From contig JAFTPK010000017.1 in assembly GCA_017463325.1 (NCBI GenBank), positions 1-64,000 on the forward strand: 64,000 nt of DNA. The letters run 5' to 3'. This document shows, piece by piece, positions 7,644 through 14,857 of the stretch. The DNA comes from Clostridia bacterium. Lineage in GTDB: Bacteria; Bacillota; Clostridia; Christensenellales; Borkfalkiaceae. Numbering within the stretch: the stretch's first letter is position 1; the number at the start of each line of letters is the position of its first letter. Under the pieces are notes generated by a model, which had not been told where the DNA came from, did not search any database, and saw only the letters and a program-made list of their open reading frames with translations. The translations under genes were made by a program, and so were the position numbers.

Positions 7644-8240
7644 ATGGACTACACTTTTCATTTATTCAACAAGCTTGCCGCCGACGGAATCACCGTTGCC
7701 ACCGATAAAATTTTAGCGGAAAAGGCAGGGGCAGGTACGGTTTTAACCGAAAATACTACGCAACTCCCCGTCGTCGTTTGCGTTGGGAGCGATCTTGCGA
7801 TCGGTGATAGTTTAGGACCTTTGGTCGGCTCCATGCTACGCTTTAAAACGCAAGGCCTCGGCGCGTTTATTTACGGCTCGCTGTCCGCGCCCGTCACCGC
7901 GAAAGAGGTGAAATATATCGGCAAATTTTTAAAGCGTACGCACGCGGGACGGCAGGTGATCGCCGTGGACGCCGCCGTCGGAGAGGAAAGCGATATCGGT
8001 CTTATTCGCGTCAGCGATCAGCCGTTGAAGCCGGGGGCAGGTGCAAGTAAGGATCTTGGAAAATTCGGGGATATGACGGTGATGGGGATCGTTGCCGAAA
8101 AGTCGGTAGGCAACTATGCCCTTTTACACTCCACGCGACTTCGCCTCGTCTATAAAATGGCGGAACAAATTTCCGACGCCCTTGCCGCCGTACTTTGGGA
8201 ACGGAAAACGAAAAGCCGTAGCCGTTTCATAGAAAGATAA
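7644..8240 (+). CDS. yyaC: Sporulation protein YyaC (DUF1256)
   Basis: The 198-residue protein carries the YyaC/DUF1256 signature: VVVCVGSDLAIGDSLGPLVG (about 51-70), IYGSLSAPVTAKE, and IAVDAAVG near residue 113. The fold is related to germination-protease-like hydrolases. In Bacillus the gene belongs to the sporulation regulon; its biochemical role is not settled. There is no strong RBS or sigma-A promoter ahead of the ATG, consistent with a sporulation sigma factor, though this was not proven here. Ends at a clear terminator. Confidence 0.88.
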   Translation: MDYTFHLFNKLAADGITVATDKILAEKAGAGTVLTENTTQLPVVVCVGSDLAIGDSLGPLVGSMLRFKTQGLGAFIYGSLSAPVTAKEVKYIGKFLKRTHAGRQVIAVDAAVGEESDIGLIRVSDQPLKPGAGASKDLGKFGDMTVMGIVAEKSVGNYALLHSTRLRLVYKMAEQISDALAAVLWERKTKSRSRFIER

Positions 8241-8266
8241 AGATCAGCGAGCCTGCTCGCTGATCT
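8241..8266 (+). terminator. yyaC terminator
   Basis: An 11-bp perfect stem AGATCAGCGAG / CTCGCTGATCT with a 4-nt loop and CTTTT downstream, between the converging yyaC and khpB genes. It may act on both strands. Confidence 0.85.
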
Positions 8267-8290
8267 CTTTTATAAACAGATTTTTTGTTT

Positions 8291-9217
8291 TTATTGATCT
8301 TTGCTGTTACCAAGGAAAGTGCCAAAGAAATCGGAGGATTTCTTCATGGTCGTACCGCCGCCGTTTCCAGAAGATTTGCCGCCACCCGACGGTCTTCTGT
8401 TAAAGCCGCCCTTGCCGCCTCTACCGCCGCGGTCGTTTCTTCCGCCACGGGAATACCCGCCGCGATCGCTCCGTCCGCCTCTTCTCTCGTCACGCTCGGT
8501 GCGAGCAGGAATAGGTTCTTCCTCAGGATCGGCGTTTTCGGGCACGATCACTACGTAACGCTGCGGTTCCTTGCCCGCGCTCTCCGTTTTAATTCCCTCC
8601 TCTTCGGAAAGAGCCGCGTGGATAATACGGCGTTCGTACGGGTTCATGGGTTCAAGCTTGATTTTTTTGCCAAGGCGAGTCGCTCTTGCCGCAAGATTTT
8701 GCGCAAGACGTTGCAACGTTGCCTCTCTCGATTCACGATATCCCTCGCAATCGACAACTACTCTTTTATAATCGTCGCGTCCGGTATTTGCCACCGCGCC
8801 CGCAAGCGTTTGGATCGCGTCTAACGTCGCACCGCGTTTGCCGATCACCGAATTCGTATTCGCCGCCGTCACCTCGATCTCGATTTTTTCACCCTCGGAA
8901 ACAAGCTCCGTCGTCGCCGTAATTTTTAAAATTTGAAACAAGCCGTCAAGGAATTCCACAGCGCGCTGTCCGTCGCTCGTTTCCCCGTCCGTTTTCACTT
9001 TTACGGGCGTAGCTACGGGAATTTCTTCCTTTTTCTCCTCTTCCGTTTCTACGGTTAAAGGCGCGATCTCTACCCGCGCTTTTATGCTACCGAACAGCTT
9101 GATTTTGCCTTCCTCTAACACTCTGATCGAAGCGTTTTCCTCGGTAAGCCCTAATTCTTTCAGACCCTTTTTTACTGCCTCTGCGACCGTCTTGCCGCTG
9201 AATTCCGTATATTCCAT
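8291..9217 (-). CDS. khpB: RNA-binding protein KhpB (Jag) with RGG-rich tail
   Basis: The 308-residue protein has an N-terminal Jag_N domain (EFSGKTVAEAVKKGLKELG), a KH-II domain with NSVIGKRGATLDAIQ (about 130-145), and an R3H domain with R-x4-R-x3-H-like spacing (NPYERRIIHAAL). KhpB forms a complex with KhpA and affects cell elongation and division in Gram-positives. About 65 C-terminal residues are unusual: arginine/glycine-rich, with repeated RGG boxes like those of low-complexity RNA-binding proteins. It lies 25 bp downstream of yidC, the conserved yidC-jag order. Confidence 0.93.
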   Translation of the reverse strand: MEYTEFSGKTVAEAVKKGLKELGLTEENASIRVLEEGKIKLFGSIKARVEIAPLTVETEEEKKEEIPVATPVKVKTDGETSDGQRAVEFLDGLFQILKITATTELVSEGEKIEIEVTAANTNSVIGKRGATLDAIQTLAGAVANTGRDDYKRVVVDCEGYRESREATLQRLAQNLAARATRLGKKIKLEPMNPYERRIIHAALSEEEGIKTESAGKEPQRYVVIVPENADPEEEPIPARTERDERRGGRSDRGGYSRGGRNDRGGRGGKGGFNRRPSGGGKSSGNGGGTTMKKSSDFFGTFLGNSKDQ

Positions 9218-9242
9218 AATTTCTCCTTATATTTGAAAGGGT

Positions 9243-10682
9243 TTATTTTTTATTGTCCTTGTTGATTTTTCTAGCCGTACCGCGGAAACGCTTGTCGTAC
9301 TGCATCTGCTCTGCTTTTGCTTCCTTTTTCTCTAAAACTACGTCCACAATCTTGTTAATTACAAGGGTGGAGAGAAGTGAGAATACGTTGGAAATAACCA
9401 TATAGATAGAGAACGCCGCACTATACATAAACGAGAAGATTGCAAACATGACCGTCATCATGACCATCATCATCTTTTGCTGACTTGCGCCCTGCCCATC
9501 TACCGAAGAGTATTTGCTCTGCGCCTTTTGAGAACGCATCATGACGAATTGCTGCAACAAAATCGTGCCGATCGAAAGAACGATCAAAATAAAGTAGCCG
9601 TTCGCCTCCGTCTTTTGCGTCGAAAGCTTACTCGTTACCTCGTCGTACGTATCCTCTTGGTATGCAAACGAATTATACTGTTTAATATCCTCGAATTTCA
9701 CGGAAGAACCGTTTACGGAGAAAGATTCTCTGCCTTGCTCCATGGTCTGAATAAATTCGCTGTAAGGAAGAATGGGGTGCTTGTACGCCGCGTCCGTCGT
9801 CCATACGTTCTTAATCCAAAGGAAGGATACGGCGGGTTTTGCCTCCTCCTCGTACGCTTTTACAACCGCGCTCTGCGCTTTGTCGCGGATATATCCCGCC
9901 GCAGTAAGCTCTTTATTCACCGAGCCGTCCTCGTTCGTTTTTTCAAACGCCGTCAAAGCCGCTTTAAAATCCGCGTCCGTTTCCGCGTACGCATACATCT
10001 TTTCCGTATCTACGTAATAGGTAGCCGTTTTTCCTTTGATCTCATTTTTAAGCACGCGATTTACGTACGCGACAGGGTCTTCCCCTACTGCCGTGCTTTC
10101 CTCGTCGGTGAACGCCACCTCAAAGTAAACGTACTTTCCGTCTGCCGCGTCCTTGGAGCGTACGGTGATCTTATTATTTGCGAGGGTATAATTTCCCTCC
10201 TCGATCTCGGGTGCGTACGTTTCCACGTGCGCGTTGTAAGCGTTTACGAGAGTGTTGTAGCTAGCGATATTTGCATACTGCGAATAAGAGTTGAACGCGT
10301 TGATCGCGAAAATAAAGATAACCATAGAAAGAATCATGGGAAGACAGGAGGAGAACATGGACATACCGCTCTCTTTGTACATTTCCACTACTTTTTGATT
10401 ATACTTTTCTTTATCGTTGGCGTACTGCTTTTGCAGTTTTTCCATTTTCTCTTTATTCGCTTCCATTTTCTGATTTTGCTTACGCATAGTGATACGCTGA
10501 TAAATATCAAGCGGCAACACCACGAGTTTTAAAAGCAAAGAAAAGAGAATAATCCCCACACCGACGACGCCGACGGCGGAAATAAGGATTTTAATGAGGT
10601 TGCCCAACCAGTTCATTTGCACGTCGAACGTCTGTCCGAAATGTGGAATGACCGTTGAGTTGAGTAATGATAAAATTTGCAT
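9243..10682 (-). CDS. yidC: Membrane insertase YidC with an enlarged TM2-TM3 loop
   Basis: YidC/Oxa1 inserts membrane proteins, alone or with Sec. The protein has 479 residues, whereas Gram-positive YidC proteins are usually about 260-290. The first conserved helix (about 28-57) is followed by the charged hairpin (KMEANKEKMEKLQKQY), then TM2 with the family pattern SMFSSCLPMILSM (about 110-130). The TM3-TM5 region comes after about 365 (GYFILIVLSIGTILLQQFVM, MMMVMMTVMFAIFSF). Between them lies an extracellular insert of roughly 220 residues. The C-terminal tail is basic, as is usual for ribosome binding. It sits in the conserved yidD-yidC-jag block. Confidence 0.93.
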   Translation of the reverse strand: MQILSLLNSTVIPHFGQTFDVQMNWLGNLIKILISAVGVVGVGIILFSLLLKLVVLPLDIYQRITMRKQNQKMEANKEKMEKLQKQYANDKEKYNQKVVEMYKESGMSMFSSCLPMILSMVIFIFAINAFNSYSQYANIASYNTLVNAYNAHVETYAPEIEEGNYTLANNKITVRSKDAADGKYVYFEVAFTDEESTAVGEDPVAYVNRVLKNEIKGKTATYYVDTEKMYAYAETDADFKAALTAFEKTNEDGSVNKELTAAGYIRDKAQSAVVKAYEEEAKPAVSFLWIKNVWTTDAAYKHPILPYSEFIQTMEQGRESFSVNGSSVKFEDIKQYNSFAYQEDTYDEVTSKLSTQKTEANGYFILIVLSIGTILLQQFVMMRSQKAQSKYSSVDGQGASQQKMMMVMMTVMFAIFSFMYSAAFSIYMVISNVFSLLSTLVINKIVDVVLEKKEAKAEQMQYDKRFRGTARKINKDNKK

Positions 10683-10717
10683 AGTTACCTTGTTTTTATT
10701 TTTTAAAAATTAAAAAA

Positions 10718-10829
10718 GTGAATTAAAAAGCTTTGCTTTTCGTGAATTGTACCGTTCGGCGGGTGAATTGCCTGTGGCAATTCGTTATGGAATTATTCCG
10801 TAAACGCAAGCAAAAGGCTTGCAATTCAC
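10718..10829. repeat. GTGAATT-bounded palindromic element, copy 1
   Basis: A 112-bp intergenic element between yidC and yidD starts GTGAATT and ends AATTCAC, with further internal copies of GTGAATTG and CAATTC. Its first 32 bp (10718-10749) are the exact reverse complement of 11921-11952 in copy 2. It has no coding potential. Confidence 0.8.
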
Positions 10830-10837
10830 TCTTTATT

Positions 10838-11167
10838 TTACAGCAGCCATTTCTTTTTAAAGGGGTTTTCGGGGGCAGGGTCGTATTTTCCCGGTTTAAC
10901 AAAAGGGGTACAACGCAAAATACGCAGCCCGCCAAGAAAAATTCCTATCGCCACGCCGTGATTGTTGATACATTCCAGCGTGTATTGCGAGCAGGTGGGG
11001 CGATACATACAGGTATGACGGGAAAGGTGACGCTGATAAAAAAGAATCAGCCGCATAAAAATCCCGCGCACGTAGGGCTTAAACACCCGACGGCGAAGAT
11101 ATTTCCCGTTTGCTTTCCATAAAAAGAGAAAGTTGAATTTTAAAGTTTCTCTTTTTCGATCATCCAT
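10838..11167 (-). CDS. yidD: Membrane protein insertion efficiency factor YidD
   Basis: A small (up to 109 residues) YidD/DUF37 protein. The conserved core is LILFYQRHLS...CMYRPTCSQYTLECI...HGVAIGIFLGGLRILRCTPF, a cysteine-bearing, membrane-associated amphipathic protein that aids YidC-dependent insertion. The frame opens at 11167, overlapping rnpA by 28 bp. An internal ATG at the MRLILFYQ segment (about residue 38) matches the usual YidD N-terminus and may be the real start. It belongs to the rpmH-rnpA-yidD-yidC-jag operon order. Confidence 0.9.
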   Translation of the reverse strand: MDDRKRETLKFNFLFLWKANGKYLRRRVFKPYVRGIFMRLILFYQRHLSRHTCMYRPTCSQYTLECINNHGVAIGIFLGGLRILRCTPFVKPGKYDPAPENPFKKKWLL

Positions 11168-11466
11168 TTTAAATGCGCCCTATACGTTTTTAACGAATAT
11201 TCGTCTGCGACCTTAGGGATCAGCACGACGGAATAGGTGCCTTTCATTGCCCCAAATTCCGCACGATACGCTTCGCGAAGAAGACGCTTGATCCTATTTC
11301 GCTGCACAGCCTTGCCGTGCTTTTTTCCAAGCGAAATTCCCATAATCGGTTTTTCAGAGGGCCTGTATAATAGCGTGAGCGACGGCGAAAACGCCCGTTT
11401 TCCCCGCCCGAACAGTTTTTGAAAATCTGCCTGTTTTTTCAGCCTGTAATACTTCATTGCCCTCAC
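11140..11466 (-). CDS. rnpA: Ribonuclease P protein component
   Basis: A 108-residue basic protein with the RnpA signature: an N-terminal YRLKKQADFQKLFGRGKR and the RNR-like RNA-binding motif KAVQRNRIKRLLREAYR (about 51-67). It binds RNase P RNA and aids 5-prime processing of tRNA precursors. The gene lies 76 bp downstream of rpmH. A weak hairpin (arms at 11491-11497 and 11518-11524) lies in that gap and could reduce read-through from the highly expressed rpmH. Confidence 0.95.
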   Translation of the reverse strand: MRAMKYYRLKKQADFQKLFGRGKRAFSPSLTLLYRPSEKPIMGISLGKKHGKAVQRNRIKRLLREAYRAEFGAMKGTYSVVLIPKVADEYSLKTYRAHLKWMIEKEKL

Positions 11467-11542
11467 ACCAAACTTCGTTAAAAATCGGTGAAACCGCCCA
11501 TTTCTTTTGGAAAAGGAGCGGTTTTTAAAAGCTTATACCTGA

Positions 11543-11677
11543 TTAGTGAGAAAGTCTTTTTCTGCCCTTATCTCTACGTCTTTTAAGCACCTTTCTCCCT
11601 GCGGTCGTCGCCATTCTCTTACGGAAACCGTGTACTTTGCTCTTTTGTCTTTTTTTGGGTTGGAACGTTCTTTTCAT
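11543..11677 (-). CDS. rpmH: 50S ribosomal protein L34
   Basis: A 44-residue ORF read directly from the minus strand: it begins [20 protein letters not shown] and ends GRKRLSH. This matches L34, a short arginine/lysine-rich protein of the large subunit. ATG at 11677 with AGGAGA 9 nt upstream; TAA at 11545-11543. A consensus-like promoter is at 11750-11778. In most Bacteria rpmH faces dnaA across the origin. Here the next upstream gene is dnaN on the same strand and dnaA is absent. Confidence 0.95.
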   Translation of the reverse strand: MKRTFQPKKRQKSKVHGFRKRMATTAGRKVLKRRRDKGRKRLSH

Positions 11678-11749
11678 TTTTAAAATCTCCTGTTATGGTT
11701 TTTTTCTCTTCGTGTTTTTCGGTGTGAACCCGAAATAAATCTACGCTCT

Positions 11750-11778
11750 ATTATACCTTAATCCCCTTTCCTCGTCAA
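11750..11778 (-). promoter_or_regulatory. rpmH operon promoter
   Basis: Minus-strand TTGACG (11778-11773), 17-bp spacer, TATAAT (11755-11750). The roughly 65-nt leader ends in the rpmH RBS. Confidence 0.8.
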
Positions 11779-11877
11779 GCGATTTTGAAAGGTTTTGGTA
11801 AAAAGTGTTTACGTTAAATTAAAATTTAACCGTTTTTAATAAGAATACTTACGTTTTATTTGCCGACTATGTTCGGC

Positions 11878-11952
11878 GTGAATTCTTGCTACGCTTTGTG
11901 AATTGCACGCAAGGACGGCGCAATTCACGAAAAGCAAAGCTTTTTAATTCAC
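11878..11952. repeat. GTGAATT-bounded palindromic element, copy 2
   Basis: A 75-bp element just downstream of dnaN that begins GTGAATT and ends AATTCAC, with nested GTGAATTG / CAATTCAC inside. Positions 11921-11952 are the perfect reverse complement of 10718-10749, so the two copies bracket yidD-rnpA-rpmH as a 32-bp inverted repeat. Confidence 0.85.
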
Positions 11953-11958
11953 TTCTCT

Positions 11959-13053
11959 TTAATTCCCCTGTCTAACGGGCATAATCAAATATTCGCTAAT
12001 CCCCGTGGAGGTGACGGTGAACGGAGAGGTTTCCTTATTAAAGGAAAGTACAATCTCCTCTTCTTCAAGTGCTTTCATAGCGTCGATTAAGAATTTACCG
12101 TTCATGGCAATCTTGATTTCTTTCCCGTCAAGCTCCGCCTCTACAAATTCGGAAACGTTCCCCATGTCCGAGTTGGCGGCAATATTGATCCCATTCGGTT
12201 TAATATCGAACAGTACGAGGTTATACTTGTCCCCTCTAATTAAAAGCAGGGCGCGTTCCAAGCTTTCAATTAAGACGCTTTTTTGTAACGTGACCTTACT
12301 CGTGAACGAGGTGGGGAAAATATTTTCCTTACGCACGAATTCGCCAAGATAAAGACGGGATTTTAAGACGGTATCCCCGACGCAAACGGAAAGCATATTC
12401 TTTTCTACGTACAGTTTCAGCGTTTGTTCCCCGCCCTCCAAAAGACGGGAAATTTCCGTGAGCGTTCTTGCCGGGCAGACAATTTTAATGTGTCCGCTGC
12501 CACCCACAGCCTCACAAGAGGAGGTCGCCATTCTCAACCCGTCAAGCGCGGAGGCTTGTAAGGTGTTTCCGCTTGCCTCTAAAAGGCAGCCGCGAAGAAT
12601 GGGACGGGAATCGTCCGTCGCACAACAAAATACGACGCTTTGAATTAATTTTTTAAGGTCGCTTTCCTTTACCTCGAAATAATCGGCGCTCACTTCCCCT
12701 GCGATAAACGGGAATTCGGAGGCAGGCAGCGTTTGCATAAAGGAGGAGTTCTCCCCATAGCTGATTTTAATTCCACCGTCGCTTTCCGCAACACAAACGC
12801 TCATCATAGCGATCTTGCTGATAAAGTCGGAAAACATCTTACCGTTGACGCAAACTTCCCCCTCTTCAAAGACCTCCGCTTTGATTTTTTTCTCAATCGT
12901 GATTTCTCCGTCGTGCGCGACGAGGGTGATCCCATCATTCTTGGCCGTGATCTTGATACATTCGTAAACGGGAATAACCGTTCTCGTGGCGCAAGCTTTA
13001 CTTACGATAATCGCCGCATCCGATAAAACGACGCCGTCGCATACAAATTTCAT
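11959..13053 (-). CDS. dnaN: DNA polymerase III beta sliding clamp
   Basis: The 364-residue protein has the three-domain DnaN layout, with a typical start (MKFVCDGVVLSDAAIIVSKA) and the terminal clamp signature ending in LIMPVR. The clamp tethers polymerases to DNA. Length is normal. It has its own promoter (13086-13114) and a GGAG RBS. Unusually, dnaA is not upstream: the next gene is a divergent DUF1273 gene. Downstream it runs into a palindromic element 6 bp past the stop. Confidence 0.97.
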   Translation of the reverse strand: MKFVCDGVVLSDAAIIVSKACATRTVIPVYECIKITAKNDGITLVAHDGEITIEKKIKAEVFEEGEVCVNGKMFSDFISKIAMMSVCVAESDGGIKISYGENSSFMQTLPASEFPFIAGEVSADYFEVKESDLKKLIQSVVFCCATDDSRPILRGCLLEASGNTLQASALDGLRMATSSCEAVGGSGHIKIVCPARTLTEISRLLEGGEQTLKLYVEKNMLSVCVGDTVLKSRLYLGEFVRKENIFPTSFTSKVTLQKSVLIESLERALLLIRGDKYNLVLFDIKPNGINIAANSDMGNVSEFVEAELDGKEIKIAMNGKFLIDAMKALEEEEIVLSFNKETSPFTVTSTGISEYLIMPVRQGN

Positions 13054-13085
13054 AATAAATTTTTTCTCCTAAGCCGTTTTCTTTT

Positions 13086-13114
13086 ATTATACCATTTTTC
13101 CTTTTTTTCTGCAA
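13086..13114 (-). promoter_or_regulatory. dnaN promoter
   Basis: Minus-strand TTGCAG (13114-13109), 17-bp spacer, TATAAT (13091-13086). The promoter lies about 33 bp upstream of the dnaN ATG. Confidence 0.7.
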
Positions 13115-13171
13115 GCGATTACACGGAATATGCGGGATTTTTTACGAAGTTTTTTCTTCTTTTTAAACGGC

Positions 13172-13200
13172 TTGACACCCCTTTATTTTTATGTTATACT
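13172..13200 (+). promoter_or_regulatory. Strong promoter reaching directly to a start codon
   Basis: TTGACA (13172-13177), 17-bp spacer, TATACT (13195-13200). The ATG of the DUF1273 gene starts at 13207, where transcription would be expected to begin, so the mRNA would be leaderless. Confidence 0.75.
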
Positions 13201-13206
13201 ATAACC

Positions 13207-13680
13207 ATGGAACAGCTCGTGTTTTTAAAAACAGAAGAAAAAGCTTGCGCTCTTACGGGGCACCGCGATTTGTCAGGACTTGACAAAGCGCTTTTAAAAG
13301 ACGAACTCGAACGCCTAATTAAAGACGGCGTCGAGGTTTTTTATAATGGGCTTGCCCTCGGCTTTGATTTACTTGCCGCGGAAATCCTTTTAAAACTTAA
13401 AAAGACTTATTCCCACGTTAAACTAATCGGTTGCGCTCCCTTTCCAAAGCAAGCCAAAGCCTATCCTGCCGAAGAAAAAAAACGCTATGAAAAAATAGTG
13501 AAATGCTTGGACGAACTCGTTTACGTTTGCGATCATTACACGAAATTTTGTTATTTTTCACGCAACGATTATATGTGCGAGCGCGCGGACGTCCTTTTGG
13601 CTTTTTTAAGAAAACAAACGGGCGGTACGGCGTATACAGTAAAACGCTTTCAAAAAAAAGGAAGAGTTATATTTATATAG
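13207..13680 (+). CDS. DUF1273 / YpsA-type SLOG protein
   Basis: The 157-residue protein has the SLOG/DUF1273 signature TGHRDL (about 17-22), the YNGLALGFDLLAAEILL segment (about 46-62) and LIGCAPFPKQAKAYP. The fold is Rossmann-like and predicted to bind nucleotide-derived ligands. YpsA of B. subtilis affects cell division; the ligand is unproven. The first ATG lies only 6 bp past the -10 hexamer, implying a leaderless message, unless a downstream GTG at 13219 is used. It is the first plus-strand gene before the origin candidate. Confidence 0.85.
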   Translation: MEQLVFLKTEEKACALTGHRDLSGLDKALLKDELERLIKDGVEVFYNGLALGFDLLAAEILLKLKKTYSHVKLIGCAPFPKQAKAYPAEEKKRYEKIVKCLDELVYVCDHYTKFCYFSRNDYMCERADVLLAFLRKQTGGTAYTVKRFQKKGRVIFI

Positions 13681-13684
13681 CATA

Positions 13685-13765
13685 GTGAATTCTCGTGCCT
13701 TGCTACGCTCCATGAATTGCAAATCAAAGATTTGCGTTAAGGAAATCCAAAGATTTTCAATTCAC
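13685..13765. repeat. GTGAATT-bounded palindromic element, copy 3
   Basis: An 81-bp element immediately after the DUF1273 stop, beginning GTGAATT and ending AATTCAC, with an internal hairpin GCAAATC-AAA-GATTTGC and a CATGAATTG module. It shares ends and internal words (TTGCTACGCT) with copy 2. Confidence 0.75.
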
Positions 13766-13820
13766 TTATTTCGCCTCCTGCCGCTCGCTTTTTTCCTTGC
13801 TATACTTATTTATAAAAATA

Positions 13821-14062
13821 ATATTAGTAGTATTAGTAGTAGTTGGCGTGGATAAGTGGAAAAGCCGTAACTTCCCTTTTAATAAAAGGAAAAAACGCGG
13901 TGGAAAACTTTTTATTTTCGGTGGAAAAAGTGTGGAATAAAAAGTGGATAAGTGGATACAAATCCCGATACAAACGGTTGTTCGTTTTTATAAATATACA
14001 AAAAAATGAATAAAAATTCAAAATAAGTAAGTTATCCACAAAGATATCAACAATGTGGATAA
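13821..14062 (+). other. Candidate chromosomal origin oriC with DnaA-trio unwinding element
   Basis: Six trinucleotides in register, TAG TAG TAT TAG TAG TAG (13825-13842), are followed by a short GC-rich step (TTGGCG) and DnaA-box-like sites CGTGGATAA (13847-13855) and AGTGGAAAA (13855-13863). This is the order and polarity of the basal unwinding system (trios, GC step, DnaA boxes). More sites follow: AGTGGATAA (13943), and perfect boxes TTATCCACA (14032-14040) and its complement (14054-14062) facing each other. Gene polarity switches from mostly minus to plus around here, and dnaN and rsmG flank it. It is the best origin candidate in the window. Confidence 0.85.
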
Positions 14063-14107
14063 CTTTATCAACCGAGAGGTGTAAAACTTTCTCAAACGAG
14101 GTAAAAA

Positions 14108-14797
14108 ATGACGGAAATCATTGAAAAACAAAGGAATTTGATCGGCGGCGAATATAAGGAACGCTTTGACGCGTACGCCGCTCTTTTAAGGGAGTATAAC
14201 GAGAAATACAACCTGACGACGATCTTGGAGGAGAAGGACGTTTTTTATAAGCATTTCCTTGATAGCGCGATAGGAGAGCCGTTTTTTACGCAGAACGCAA
14301 GCGTTTTAGAGGTGGGGAGCGGCGCAGGTTTTCCCTCCATTCCTTTAAAATTATTGCGTCCTGACCTGAGCTTTACTCTGTTGGAGAGTGTGGGGAAAAA
14401 ATGCGAGTTCCTGCGAGTGGTTGTGGATAAGCTTGGTTTAAATAAAGTGAATATTTATCAGATGCGTGCCGAGGAGGCGGCGAGGGAAGAAACATTTAGA
14501 GAAAAGTTTGATTTTGCGACGGCTCGGGCGGTGGCGAGAATGAACACGCTAAGCGAATACTGTTTGCCTTTTGTAAAGGTGGGTGGGAAATTTATCGCGT
14601 ATAAAAGCGGTGAGGAGAGTGAGATTAACGAGGCGAAATCTGCCTATAAAACGCTTGGTGGGCGGCTTTTAAAGGTGCTTCGTTACGAGCTGCCCGAGGG
14701 CTACGGTGGACGTACGCTTGCCATCGTGGAAAAGGTAGAAAAAACGCCGAATAAATATCCGCGCGGGCAGGGAAAAGAGAGAAAATCGCCCCTTTAA
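14108..14797 (+). CDS. rsmG: 16S rRNA (guanine527-N7)-methyltransferase RsmG (GidB)
   Basis: The 229-residue protein has the GidB pattern: YNLTTILEEKDVFYKHFLDS (about 35-54), the SAM-binding LEVGSGAGFPSIPLKL (about 71-86), and FDFATARAVA (about 136-145). It methylates G527 of 16S rRNA; its loss gives low-level streptomycin resistance in other bacteria. Start ATG at 14108, preceded by a GAGG-type RBS inside the origin region. Usually it is followed by parA/parB or preceded by mnmG; here it stands before lon. Confidence 0.95.
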   Translation: MTEIIEKQRNLIGGEYKERFDAYAALLREYNEKYNLTTILEEKDVFYKHFLDSAIGEPFFTQNASVLEVGSGAGFPSIPLKLLRPDLSFTLLESVGKKCEFLRVVVDKLGLNKVNIYQMRAEEAAREETFREKFDFATARAVARMNTLSEYCLPFVKVGGKFIAYKSGEESEINEAKSAYKTLGGRLLKVLRYELPEGYGGRTLAIVEKVEKTPNKYPRGQGKERKSPL

Positions 14798-14857
14798 AAG
14801 AAAGGTTTTACTTTCTTTCGTTTAAAAAAGAATATTCCCGTTTATATATAAGCAATT

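Noticed and set aside
9477..10532. 351-codon plus-strand frame opposite yidC
   Set aside because: Arginine/leucine-rich antisense shadow; yidC is certain on the other strand.
1..14100. parS or Noc binding sites near the ParB-like gene
   Set aside because: I looked for TGTTTCACGTGAAACA-like and ATTTCCCGGGAAAT-like palindromes and found no convincing match.
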